A stretch of DNA of 63,909 nt from NCBI GenBank assembly GCA_964419055.1, contig CAYQNU010000020.1:1-63909 (forward strand), given 5' to 3'. Each line of letters opens with the position of its first letter. Position 1 is the first letter of the stretch. Of the stretch, positions 43,381-53,300 are shown in pieces. The notes beneath the pieces are model-generated. The model searched no databases, was not told where the DNA came from, and saw only the letters and a program-made list of their open reading frames with translations. Position numbers and translations under genes: made by a program. The stretch comes from CAYQNU01 sp964419055. Lineage in GTDB: Bacteria > Bacteroidota > Bacteroidia > Flavobacteriales_D > Parvicellaceae.

Positions 43381-45393
43381 TTATTTTGTTGATTTCATTT
43401 TTTTAAGTAAGTAGTCCGTTTTGCTTTTCATCTCATAAACAATATGTTTCTTGAATTTTTCTCTGTCAGAGGGCAATTCGCTATATGTTGTCAAAATAAC
43501 TTGACTTTCAGTTGTGGAAATACTTTCAATAACACTTACACAGTCAACAAGAGAATCATTGTCGAGATTTTGCTGTTTAGGTTCATCGAGTATTAAAATG
43601 TTAGGAAAGCAAATACTATTAATGTTTGAGTGCTTAATTGATGTCTGAATAAGAGCTAAATAATAGCTTAGAATTATTCTAATATTATCACTTGAGCTAG
43701 ATATATTGTATATGTCAAAATTGTCTAAGTATGGTGTGTAATTATCATTTCCATCAACTTTAATGTTATTAATCAATTCTCTATTACCTTTAAAAAGCCC
43801 AAGACTAGTAACGTTTGATTGCACAAAGCTTCTAATAGAATTGATAATTAAATTGTCCTCGTCTGTTTGCTCGTATTTCGCAATTTCCTCCTTGAGTTTT
43901 TCCAATTCTAATTCTATTAATGTTATTTCTCTTCTTAATGGTTTTAGTTCTTCCCAACGAGTCGAAATTCTTGAATATTTCTCCATTTCTTTATGAGTTG
44001 AATCGGCATCTAATATTCGCTTTCTTAGTTGAGCAAATTCTTTCCCTGCATAAGTTTTGGTTTGATGCTCTAATTGACTTTCATACTCTTTAATTTTGTC
44101 CTTTATTACATTTCTCTGTTCAATTATTTTCCGTCTATCTAAAATACGTTGCGTAATTACTTTTTTGAAAGTATTTTCTTCGTCTTCAAGAAATGCAAGA
44201 TTTTGATCCGGTGTTGAGATTTTTTTATTTAACTCAGAGTGACATAAAATGCATTCTTCGTCATTTGATTTGTGCAAGGATGATTCGCAAACTGGGCAAG
44301 TTTTAATGTTCAGTTCCGTTGAAAGTTCTTTAATTCTTTTTAGTTGTTTATTTTTATATTTATTGGACTTTATACGGTCAAGATAATTTTCATAACCTGA
44401 GATTTCAGTTGTTATATTATCAATTCTTTCAGAAGTTTTTCTAAACTGAAAATCCAAGGTTTTGAGGCTATCCCTTAGTTTATCATTTGAATCTTCATAT
44501 TCTTTATTTTGACTTGATAATTGATTTATAAATTCTGATTCAACCACATATTTCTCTTTCAGATAGTTAATGTAATCATAAATGCTAGTTTTTCCAATTA
44601 AGTTTGTATTGACAATTGGAATATCATCAATTTTTTCAGCATTTGAGATGATTAATAAATTCTCCTCTTTTTGGTTAAGTTCATCCTTTGACTTTTTTAA
44701 TTTACTTTCAAAGTCTTTGACTTTAATTTCTGTAAGATGTAGCTTGAATCTGTCTAAACCGAACAAGTACTCAAAAGCAACTTTCTTAACATCTTTAATG
44801 TTGTATCGTGTTACTTGCCTTGCTTGTATTTGCGACCAACCTGCACGTTGTTCAACAAAAAATAATGGAAGAATATTTTCTAAATAGAGTTTTGATAGTT
44901 TTTGGTCGTAGGTAGGCAATTCTACCTGTTTTAGTCCAATAAAATTAAAAATAAAGGATTGGAAACCATTTTCAGAAAACACCCCTTCTCCAGAAACAAT
45001 TAATTTTTCCACTTCTTCTGTCTGAAAGAAATTATCGGCAGAACATCTTTTTACAGCTGCTAAATGAATATCGGTACCTTTTATATATCTGAAAACAGTT
45101 ACTACGTCAATGCCATTTGTGATTTCTAAAAGTAGATACGAAGTCTTTACTGATTTACCTTCAATTTTTTCATAAAATTCTGGTTTAAAAGGATTTTGAA
45201 TAGATTTGAAGATTCCTAGTCCTTTTTCTGCACCAAGACCATAAACGATTCCTGTAACAATACTTGTTTTACCAACTGAGTTAGGTCCATAAATAATATT
45301 CAATCCTTCTTTAAATGGAATTACTGCACCATAATTACCTCCTTCATAGGTAAGAATGTTATAAACAAGTTTATTAATCTTTAATCTCGACAT
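43381..45393 (-). CDS. ABC-three-component-type ATPase (Rad50/SMC-like)
   Basis: 670 residues. Walker A YGPNSVGKTS (35-44) is in the N-terminal part. A long coiled coil carries a zinc-hook-like pair CPVC...CILC (about 366-386), and Walker B LILDEPKQ lies near 600 followed by ILTTYS. This is the domain order of SMC/Rad50-like ATPases of 'ABC-three-component' conflict systems. It overlaps the middle-component-like gene by 20 bases. Probably a regulatory motor that triggers the nuclease partner. Confidence 0.82.
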   Translation of the reverse strand: MSRLKINKLVYNILTYEGGNYGAVIPFKEGLNIIYGPNSVGKTSIVTGIVYGLGAEKGLGIFKSIQNPFKPEFYEKIEGKSVKTSYLLLEITNGIDVVTVFRYIKGTDIHLAAVKRCSADNFFQTEEVEKLIVSGEGVFSENGFQSFIFNFIGLKQVELPTYDQKLSKLYLENILPLFFVEQRAGWSQIQARQVTRYNIKDVKKVAFEYLFGLDRFKLHLTEIKVKDFESKLKKSKDELNQKEENLLIISNAEKIDDIPIVNTNLIGKTSIYDYINYLKEKYVVESEFINQLSSQNKEYEDSNDKLRDSLKTLDFQFRKTSERIDNITTEISGYENYLDRIKSNKYKNKQLKRIKELSTELNIKTCPVCESSLHKSNDEECILCHSELNKKISTPDQNLAFLEDEENTFKKVITQRILDRRKIIEQRNVIKDKIKEYESQLEHQTKTYAGKEFAQLRKRILDADSTHKEMEKYSRISTRWEELKPLRREITLIELELEKLKEEIAKYEQTDEDNLIINSIRSFVQSNVTSLGLFKGNRELINNIKVDGNDNYTPYLDNFDIYNISSSSDNIRIILSYYLALIQTSIKHSNINSICFPNILILDEPKQQNLDNDSLVDCVSVIESISTTESQVILTTYSELPSDREKFKKHIVYEMKSKTDYLLKKMKSTK

Positions 45394-45976
45394 TTTGCTT
45401 CCAGTATGAATTAGGTATTACTTCAGTAATGATATTGATTGTCTTGTCTTCCGTTAATCTGCTATTGAATAAATCTAAAAAATTTACTTCTGTTGGAAAT
45501 ACATCTTTTATGTTGTCAAAATAATCTGTCCCTTTTATGGTAAGTAAAATTCTAGGGTTTTTGTTATTACTGTCTGTTTTGTAGGAAATAAGATCTCTAA
45601 CAAAAAGAAACAAAAACATATCATTGAATCTGATATCCCAAGGAACACTTTTGTATTGAACAATATTAAAGTCAATCTCAACTTGAGTTGAAGAACTGAA
45701 ACTTTTTAATTTTTGTAGGATATTGTTTTGACCTTTGAAATATTCAACAATAAATTTTGATTGAAAAGCTTCATTACGCAGCAAAAAATCAACACAAGCA
45801 ATTACATTTTTACTTAAGCCATATTTTGTATTAAGCATACCAAGTATTACAATTAGTCTTGATGCTCTGTATTCAATTCTATCTTCTGGTTGAACATAGG
45901 TTGGTCTGTCCAAGTTTATGCTTGGCTTCAAGTTGTTTGCAACAATTGCTTGTATTAGATAATTAAGACTTTCCAT
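45374..45976 (-). CDS. ABC-three-component middle component (predicted)
   Basis: 200 residues with a helical N-terminal half and a beta-rich C-terminal half. No catalytic motif is visible. Its place between an ATPase and a restriction-endonuclease-like protein, with overlaps of 20 and 14 bases, is what defines the middle component in ABC-three-component systems. Name is by context. Confidence 0.65.
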   Translation of the reverse strand: MESLNYLIQAIVANNLKPSINLDRPTYVQPEDRIEYRASRLIVILGMLNTKYGLSKNVIACVDFLLRNEAFQSKFIVEYFKGQNNILQKLKSFSSSTQVEIDFNIVQYKSVPWDIRFNDMFLFLFVRDLISYKTDSNNKNPRILLTIKGTDYFDNIKDVFPTEVNFLDLFNSRLTEDKTINIITEVIPNSYWKQNVEIKD

Positions 45977-46931
45977 TTTTTCTCCAATCTAAAGGACATT
46001 CTGCTGCCAATTCAAATACAACTCCGTGCAATAATTTTTGTTGGTCATTTTTTAATTTGAAATCACTGTAAAAGGTAAGAATTTCTTTTTCTGCTTCTTC
46101 AAAAAAGTCGTGAAAAAAATTCTGTGGAGTATAACTTGAGTCAATATTAAATTTATGTGTAAGTCGATGAGCTTTAATTCTCAAGTTATCTTGCCAGTTT
46201 TTTATATTAGTTCTTAACTCAGGATTTAAATCAATTAAGCTTTCAAGGTAAACTTTATAATTAGCTCTAATTCGATGGTAAACAATTCTATTTTCATCAT
46301 CTACTGAAAGAACAGAGTTTAACTTTTCGTCTAATGTTGTTTTTAGAACAGTATCTTCTTTCGGTTCTTTATTTGTGTCTAAGATCTTTATAAGGTCTGA
46401 GAATTGAAAAGCTTCCTTTTTTTGAATGAGGTTGTTAAGAATTGCTTTTATTCTTTTCAGTTCAATACTTCTATCAATTAATAAATCACATACAGGTGAA
46501 CTGTATACTTTTTTGTATACTTCTTCATCTAATGCAAAAAGCTTATTTACATCTTTGTCTGGTGTCCAAAAATCCACTGGATATTTGAACTTATCTATCG
46601 CATGAGCTTGAATATTATGGTCTATATTGCTCAAGTTTTGAAGTGGTGAAAGGGCAATAAATGCTGTTGGTTTATAACTTGATGCTTCCAATTGCATTTG
46701 TTTATTAAAAATATCTTTCCAATATAGTGGGGCAGTCGTATAATACTTACATTCTATAAAAACCGACCTTTCCTGGTCATTATCGTCAAAAAATTGAACT
46801 AATATATCAAAGCCATTTTGGTCACCGGAATCTTGTTTACGTATCTCAATAACAATGAACCCCATTTCTTCAAATATTTTTTTAAAAAAGGGTTTTACAA
46901 GTTTTTCAAAATCACTTCCTGATATAGCCAT
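45963..46931 (-). CDS. Restriction-endonuclease-fold effector of the ABC-three-component set
   Basis: 322 residues. The N-terminal Mrr-like nuclease domain has FEKLVKPFFKKIFEEMGF (8-25) and the PD-(D/E)xK core NGFDILVQF (Asp42) and VFIECKYY (Glu60, Lys62). The C-terminal half is helical and probably the part that joins it to the ATPase complex. It is the first gene of the three-gene operon. Confidence 0.82.
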   Translation of the reverse strand: MAISGSDFEKLVKPFFKKIFEEMGFIVIEIRKQDSGDQNGFDILVQFFDDNDQERSVFIECKYYTTAPLYWKDIFNKQMQLEASSYKPTAFIALSPLQNLSNIDHNIQAHAIDKFKYPVDFWTPDKDVNKLFALDEEVYKKVYSSPVCDLLIDRSIELKRIKAILNNLIQKKEAFQFSDLIKILDTNKEPKEDTVLKTTLDEKLNSVLSVDDENRIVYHRIRANYKVYLESLIDLNPELRTNIKNWQDNLRIKAHRLTHKFNIDSSYTPQNFFHDFFEEAEKEILTFYSDFKLKNDQQKLLHGVVFELAAECPLDWRKNGKS

Positions 46932-47245
46932 TATTTTTATTTAGTTGTTATTGTGTCATTCTTAACACTTTCTGACTTTGTCTAAAACCTCCATTATTTT
47001 ATCAAAAGTAATTAAAATGAAATCATTTTAATAATTATAAAAGCGTTTTGAATATAATTGATAGTTTTAATTAGTTTTTTTGGTTTTATGGAAGTATATT
47101 TTGGTTTAAGACGTTTTTCGGTTTTAAGAAGTTGGGGATTGGTCAGCCAAATTTATCAAATTAAGACTTAACTTTCAAGTACAAAACCATTTTCCTATTA
47201 AGCAAAATGCCGAAATCCATTGTAGTGGCTGTTGTGAGTGGTTTT
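46932..47245 (-). repeat. Cassette-border-like intergenic sequence 3
   Basis: About 200 bp here align with 47900-48120 (TTTGTCTAAAA, then TTTTATCA, CGTTTTGAA, TTATGGAAGT, AAGAAGTT and GTCAGCCAA in the same order). The left edge reads CAACAGCCACTACA on the minus strand. Internal inverted arms GTCTAAAACC/GGTTTAAGAC are present. No gene. Confidence 0.5.
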
Positions 47246-47455
47246 TTATCTTTTATCTACCGAATCAACATCCTTTATATCTAACCACATTCTATCTTTT
47301 GCTCCCATTTCATCAATTTCAATTTCTAAATGAGTTTCGTTTTTAGAGATTACAGTCCAATATAAATCAAAATTACTTTGCCAATCTACTTTGAAATAAA
47401 CACCGTCTCCAATATTAATGTCAGTTATTTTATAATTACTCATTTTCGTTTTCAT
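47246..47455 (-). CDS. Small hypothetical protein
   Basis: 69 residues, beta-rich (MSNYKITDINIGDGVYFKVDW when started at the second Met), acidic C-terminus. It overlaps the upstream gene by 20 bases. No known domain; the pair is probably a two-gene module. Confidence 0.55.
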   Translation of the reverse strand: MKTKMSNYKITDINIGDGVYFKVDWQSNFDLYWTVISKNETHLEIEIDEMGAKDRMWLDIKDVDSVDKR

Positions 47456-47864
47456 TTATTTCAATTTCTTTTGCATATTTTACCAAATCACTAGTAGCAA
47501 TGAAGTCATATCTTTTTATGTACTTTCTTAAATCTGAATATTTTACATTTATAATATTTTGCTCTAATACTATTTTTTCGGTTAATTTAATTCTTGTGGC
47601 GATTTCATCAAAAGTATTTCCATATTCAGATTTATTAACATACAATAATTTAAAGTAAACACTATCATCTTCTCCAATTCCACTTATTGTACTTTCTCCA
47701 AGTCCAAATCCGACTAAAAATATATTTTTTGTGTCAAATCCATAATCTTTACATAATTGATAAATAGATGTAATGTTTTCGTGTCCATCGATTTGGATTA
47801 CTCCTGTTAAGTCACCATATTGAGTACTTACATATTCTTTGATTTGTGTTAATTTGTCTTTCAT
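47436..47864 (-). CDS. Hypothetical protein of a two-gene module
   Basis: 142 residues with a GFGLGESTISGIGEDD loop and otherwise mixed alpha/beta pattern, ending in EINENENE. No recognised domain. Its end overlaps the next small gene. Both lie between two homologous border-like repeats, which suggests they moved as one cassette. Confidence 0.55.
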   Translation of the reverse strand: MKDKLTQIKEYVSTQYGDLTGVIQIDGHENITSIYQLCKDYGFDTKNIFLVGFGLGESTISGIGEDDSVYFKLLYVNKSEYGNTFDEIATRIKLTEKIVLEQNIINVKYSDLRKYIKRYDFIATSDLVKYAKEIEINENENE

Positions 47865-47879
47865 TTTTGTTATTAATTT

Positions 47880-48195
47880 TTCTGGTTTCTAGTTAAAATT
47901 ACGCACAACGTCAGTTTGTCTAAAAACCGTTATTGTTTTATCATAAGTTATTAAAATTGCTTCTTTTTAGTCAAATTAAGATCGTTTTGAAGAAAATTAG
48001 GAGTTTTATTTAGGTTATTTTAATTTTTTATAGAAGTGATTATTGGTTTTTAGACCGTTTGACGTTTTGCAGCTATAAGAAGTTAGCGATTACGAAGCAA
48101 TTCACTGTCAGCCAAGCACAAACTTTGATAGAAGCACAAAGCTTGATTTAAGAACTGAACCGCCACTTTTGGATAGGTGCTGTTGAGTGCTGGTT
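47880..48195 (-). repeat. Cassette-border-like intergenic sequence 4
   Basis: Homologous to 46950-47170 over its right part. On the minus strand it starts CAGCACTCAACAGCACC, then AAAAGTGGCGGTTCAG (as at 36360-36380), and ends ACGTTGTGCGTAA. Inverted arms GTCTAAAAACC/GGTTTTTAGAC lie within. No gene. Confidence 0.5.
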
Positions 48196-48198
48196 TTT

Positions 48199-49335
48199 CT
48201 ATTCATGCCATTCAAACATTGTTATTCCTCTATTGTTTAGTTCTTCTATTTCTGCGCTGAAATATTCTTCTGGAGTTTTATAAAAATCTGCTATTGGTAA
48301 AGGAATATTTTTGATTAGTCTATAATCAGTAAGTAGTATTTTCCATTCAGTCCTAAACCAAGAAACTGAATTATAATAAAGCAATAGTTGTTCAAAATTT
48401 GTAAGCTGGGCTCTAAGTGTTTTGACATATCCGTAGCGCTCTTCAAAAGTCAACATGTTTTGTTCAATGATATAATTTGCAGTTTGAAATAAGTGTCGAT
48501 AGTAATGTCCCAAGCGATTCATGTGACCATCAAATGGAAAATAATAAAATTCAGTAGATCTATCATCTTCAATTGGATAATTTTTGAATTTTGTTGCATG
48601 AAAATATTTTGAATTAGGGTTTTGTTCAATGTATTCAGTGTACTGATTTTGTATATCTTCCAATAGATTAGTTACTAAAAAATGTAAATATTTTTCACCT
48701 TCGGAAAAATTAGTTAAATAATGTTTCTCTGACTGTGTCCCAATTCCAAAAAAGAAAATTGTATAAGCGAATTTCATTAAATCAATACCCTCAACCTTGT
48801 TCAGCTTTTTTAAGTCATCAGGAATATATTCATAAATAACTTTTGATGCCAAGTAGCAAAATCTTAATTCATAAAACATTGGAACAAAGCATTTACTTTT
48901 ATAAATTTTATCTCCAATATTAATCTCATCAACATTTGCTTTGTGAAATTTCAAAAGTTCAAAGAATCTATTTTCAAATCTTTCAATTCTCCAAATTTTA
49001 TCTTGAGCTAAATTAGCCTTTTCTTGTTCTTCCAATGTTTTTGTAAACTGCTTTCTTTGCTGAATATTTGCTTTGTATTGAATGTAAAATGCAAGAAATG
49101 TTAGGATAGAAGCAAGTAATGCAATAAAAGGTCCTGCTATTCCATTAATAGTATCACCAACTGGACCTTTATTGGAAAAGTCTAATATTTCGTATTTGGC
49201 AGGTAAGGTCAAAAGTAATGGCAATACAAAAATCGAAATTGCTCCAAAAACCAATATTCCAATTAGACCAAGCTTTAAGAGTTTTTTCTCTTTTTCTTTA
49301 AGCTCTTTCCATATTGTTTTAATTTGTGTTATCAT
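48199..49335 (-). CDS. Putative phage abortive infection membrane protein (AbiC-like)
   Basis: 378 residues. Two N-terminal membrane segments (about 20-45 and 65-88) flank the motif GPVGDTINGIAGPFIALLASI, then TFLAFYIQYKAN. This is the mark of the putative AbiC family. A cytoplasmic helical domain follows with RFENRFFELLKFH and FHATKFKNYP, DGHMNRLGHYYRHLFQ. Members confer abortive infection in other bacteria; the mode of action is unknown. Single gene with a repeated leader upstream. Confidence 0.85.
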   Translation of the reverse strand: MITQIKTIWKELKEKEKKLLKLGLIGILVFGAISIFVLPLLLTLPAKYEILDFSNKGPVGDTINGIAGPFIALLASILTFLAFYIQYKANIQQRKQFTKTLEEQEKANLAQDKIWRIERFENRFFELLKFHKANVDEINIGDKIYKSKCFVPMFYELRFCYLASKVIYEYIPDDLKKLNKVEGIDLMKFAYTIFFFGIGTQSEKHYLTNFSEGEKYLHFLVTNLLEDIQNQYTEYIEQNPNSKYFHATKFKNYPIEDDRSTEFYYFPFDGHMNRLGHYYRHLFQTANYIIEQNMLTFEERYGYVKTLRAQLTNFEQLLLYYNSVSWFRTEWKILLTDYRLIKNIPLPIADFYKTPEEYFSAEIEELNNRGITMFEWHE

Positions 49336-49447
49336 CTTTAGTTTTTATGGTATTTTTCATAAGCTTGCCACTAACTTCCATATATGTCCCATTTTTTGAC
49401 GACATACATAACAACTGTTAGTTGAATAAGTCTAGTAAAGGGGGTAT
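49336..49447 (-). repeat. Leader repeat upstream of the AbiC-like gene
   Basis: Shares its order of short motifs (AAATACCCC, AGACTTAT, CAACTAAC, TGTTATGTA, AATGGGACATATAT, AAGTTAGTGGC on the minus strand) with 38085-38190 upstream of the AIPR gene. Function unknown. Confidence 0.5.
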
Positions 49448-50005
49448 TTATTTTAAATTTTTATTTTCATCATTTAACATTTCGGCAACAATTCTAAAGT
49501 GTTCGAATTTTTTATCTATAATGTTATTGGCTCTAAACCAATTATCAAGAAACTTTAAATATTCTTTTACACTTTGATTAGTATGAATTCTTAAAAATTC
49601 GTATTTAAAGAAATTCAAATCTTCTTTTGTTAATATGCCTAAAACATAAAGCCTACCGATGTTTGAAAAGTGCCCTAACAACTTATCTAAATCCTTTTCA
49701 GTTTCTGTGCCTTGAAAATTACGGTCAAATTTAAAATCAAAATTTGGAAAAATTACTGTTGGATTATATACTAGTTTGTTGTATTCAATTAAATAATACA
49801 TATCAATCATTTTCTTATCGTTAACGTATGTGTTGTATAGTTCAATGATATATTCAGACCTTTTTTGTACAGCTGATTTTTTTGATTGTTTATTAGTTTC
49901 AAATAATTGCCAAGCAGCCGCTGCAAATGTAAATGCTGTTGCTAAATTAGCTATTAACTGTACTACTTCGAATGAACATTTTGTTATTTCAGAGGAATGA
50001 CACAT
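49448..50005 (-). CDS. Small membrane-anchored hypothetical protein
   Basis: 185 residues with one N-terminal hydrophobic segment (about 14-34, VVQLIANLATAFTFAAAAW) followed by QLFETNKQSKKSAVQKRSEYII and a helical cytoplasmic domain. The layout resembles DUF4760-type membrane proteins of defence loci (tentative). It is the first gene after the copy E promoter (about 60-base leader). Confidence 0.6.
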   Translation of the reverse strand: MCHSSEITKCSFEVVQLIANLATAFTFAAAAWQLFETNKQSKKSAVQKRSEYIIELYNTYVNDKKMIDMYYLIEYNKLVYNPTVIFPNFDFKFDRNFQGTETEKDLDKLLGHFSNIGRLYVLGILTKEDLNFFKYEFLRIHTNQSVKEYLKFLDNWFRANNIIDKKFEHFRIVAEMLNDENKNLK

Positions 50006-50070
50006 TTTTTTTGATTTGTTTATTTTTATAGGCGATTATTACTATTCCTAGTTAAATTAATTTACGTTTC

Positions 50071-50224
50071 CAAACGTACTAACTCTTATTCAAGTCACCA
50101 AATTTATTTCTCTACATCAAAATACATAAAAAACACACTATCAGGAAACTAAAATTTTCATGGGTTAAAATGTACCCTAAAATAGGTAAATATTAACCCA
50201 TAAAAAAATGGGTTATTTCTAGTC
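50071..50224 (-). promoter_or_regulatory. Dyad-triplet promoter, copy E
   Basis: Leftward promoter: TTTG (50102-50099), 20 bases, TACGTTTG (50078-50071). Dyads GGTTAAAATGTACC (50163), GGTAAATATTAACC (50185) and a decayed third GGTTATTTCTAGTC (50211), spacing 22 and 26 bp, first dyad 64 bp from the -33. It lies in a divergent gap between 50005 and 50307. Confidence 0.75.
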
Positions 50225-50247
50225 TACCACAGGATTTTTAATAGTTA

Positions 50248-50255
50248 TAAATTTG
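50248..50255 (+). promoter_or_regulatory. Rightward -7 box of the large effector operon
   Basis: TAAATTTG, an exact TAnnTTTG match, within TAGTTATAAATTTGG, which resembles the blocks right of copies B and C. The ATG at 50307 follows 52 bases later. The decayed third dyad lies just upstream, so the regulator could act on both directions. Confidence 0.5.
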
Positions 50256-50306
50256 GTGCGACCGAAACGAACTAATTTTTTAATTTAACCTAAATACAAT
50301 TTAACT

Positions 50307-53300
50307 ATGTCAGTAAACGTAATGTCCCCCATTTTCAAATTTACAACGATAAGAAATCCGAAAATAACGGATATTCCATCAGATGAAATTGTTGTTATGC
50401 CGAGTACTGTTTTAGTTGAGGGACTCATCTCAATTAATTCAAGCAGCGATTCTAATTCGGATAAAATAATTGCCACAAATACATTGTTACAAAATTACAT
50501 TAACAGCGATGACTTTATAAAAACTACAAAAGAATTTTACACAAAAATCAATGTAAATAATGCTAATACCAATCAATTAAAAAAATTGTACGATAATATT
50601 ATTGTTAGAACTTTGACAAAAAGCAATACTAATGATACTTATGGTTTAATCATACAGTTTGCCAAAAAGTTTGCTGCTGAATTAAATACTACTGTAGTTG
50701 AAAAAATTAGAATTACTATACCAGAATCCATTACATTTTCATTTACAGGTTTCGAAAGTAATAATGTGCCATCAACTCCCGATAATTACAATAGTGTTTT
50801 AGCGGAACGTATAAAGACAAATTTAAAATTATTAGAATTATTAGAAGAAGCCAAAGAAGAAGGAGTAATTTCTTTTGAGTTATTAAAAAAAGTAAAAGTA
50901 TTAAACGTTTCCTATTTACCACTTTTACAAGACTTAGGATTATCTTCTGTATCTTCAGCTACAGCTTTAACAACCTTAAATGAAAAATTATTGGCTGTTG
51001 AAACCAGAATTTCGAAAAATAGAAGTTTACCTCAAACAGATGCTACATTCACTGCTGCCAAAACAAAGTTAAGTGAAGTTCTAAATGAAAATGTAGAATT
51101 AGTTTTAGTTGAAAAAGAAAATTATTTACAATTTAAATCCATTGTTGAAAAAGCAATAGCTGAAGGGATTACGGACTTGAAAGAGACTATTGAAAAGAGC
51201 ATGCCAAAATTTGACTTTATTTCAGATCAATTAGCAAAAGAAAAATCCAAAACATTGGATGAAGCTTTCAAAGAAGTAAATTCTAAATTAAATACTGATT
51301 TTGGCGAAATTGAAAGGTTAATTCCATTTAATAGGTATTCATTAATAGGTGGAAGTGTAAAAGATGTGACTAAACTTTTTGAACCAACATTTAATGTAGA
51401 TGAAGGCGGAGCTTCAATTAATGTTTACTCCAATGGATGTTACTTAAAATACCCAATTGTTGTTGCTGATTTAAGAGTAATTGAGCAACAAACAGTAGGA
51501 TATATTCCTGGAGAAATTGCACACATTAGTAATACACAAAAAGGTGAATATAACGAGAGAGTTACCAGACGCTTAAAAAGTGTAGAAAGCTTTGAATCAT
51601 TAATTGAAGAAAGTGAGTTGACTAAAGAAACAGATACACAATCCTCGGAGCGTTTTAGCATAGAAAAAGAGGCTTTTCAAGTGCAACAAGAAGAAAATAG
51701 TTTAAATGTAAATGCAAGTGTTTCTGCCTCTTATGGCCCAATTTCAGCAACTGTAAATGGCGGTTATAGCAATTCCAATTTGGAAGTAAATGGTAACAGT
51801 TCTTCTATGAATTATGCCAAAGATATTTTTACTCGAGTTACAGATAGAGCCAGTAATAGAACTCGCGTAGAAAGAAGCACTAGAACTATAGAAGAGTTTG
51901 AGGAAACAGTAACACATAAAATTGACAACACAGGGCAAGAAACAAAATCTTATGTGTATAGATGGCTCAATAAATTAGTTAGAGGAACACTTAAAAATTA
52001 TGGTAAAAGACTTATTTTTCAAATAGATATTGCACATCCAGCTCACTATTATTTGTCTAGATTAGTAAAAGAGCAACCGTTATTAAATTTACCTCAAGAC
52101 CCTAGAGAGTTGAAATTATTTGGGACTAAGTTTTCACCAAATTTAATTAATCCAAGCAATTATTTGTCACTTGGAATGATTTATAACGTAAATTTAGAAG
52201 CACCACCGGTAAATAAATTAATAATTTCGGATACCTTTAAAAACGCCAGTGGAAGCTATGTTGAAGGAAAACTAATACCTATTACAAAAGGCTATCGATG
52301 TAAAAAAGCTGTTTTAACTTATACTTATGGAATTGGATGGCCAGGAGGTCATCAAATAAGAATTATTGTAGGAAATGCATTTGTAGCACATTACAATGGC
52401 ACCGATAATTCTTGGACTCCTTTAACTATGCTATTGAAAGATGAAACCGATAATTTACCAGTTTCAATTATGCAAGGAGCCATTGGATTTATACTTAACA
52501 TCGAGGTTGAATGTGAACCTACCCCTGAATTTATGTTGGAATGGAAAGTAAAATGTTACAATGCAATTTTAGAAGGCTATGATACATTAAAAGAAGAAGG
52601 AGAGTCTAAGTTAGTGTCATTTGATTTTAATAATCCAGGACTTAACCCATCTAAAAAACAAGAATTATTAACTACAGAACTTAAAAAAGAAGCCATCCGA
52701 AAAATGTTTAGATGCAATCCTTTTTGGGCAAACGACAATTATGAAGTAGGAAAAGAATATGAACCCGACTGTTGTGGAGATAATGCTTATGCTGAACGTG
52801 TACGATTTTTAGAATCAACGTTTGATTGGAGAAACATGACTTTTGAGTTTCACCCTTATTTTTACAACAATAAAAATGCTTGGGATAAAATTTTTGATTT
52901 ATCAGATAATGACCCCTATTTTGAAGCATTCTTGAAAGCTTCTTATGCTACCATTCGCATACCAGTGCACCGAGATAGTTTGAAAGAAATAGCAGCATGT
53001 AATTTTATAATTAATAACTCTATTGGCAATTATGAAGTGTTACCAGAAGGATTACAAAATTTTGTAGATGAATTAAGAACGGAGCCTGTTACAAACTTTA
53101 CTACTGATTTGGATGGTGTTGACCTACCTGAGCCTATAAATACAATCGATTTGGGTATTTTCCCAATTCCTACCAGTTTGGTGATATTAGAATGTGGTAA
53201 TGAAAATGGTGTTAGCCCAATTGGATTCCCTCAATCTGAGGAGATAGATCCTGATGTTATCATCCCTAAACAATATTCTCCAGCTATAATAGCCAATTCA

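Noticed and set aside
35030..48195. Canonical integron with attC sites
   Set aside because: The borders have inverted arms but not the standard core-site consensus, and no integrase gene or attI is visible. Kept only as attC-like.
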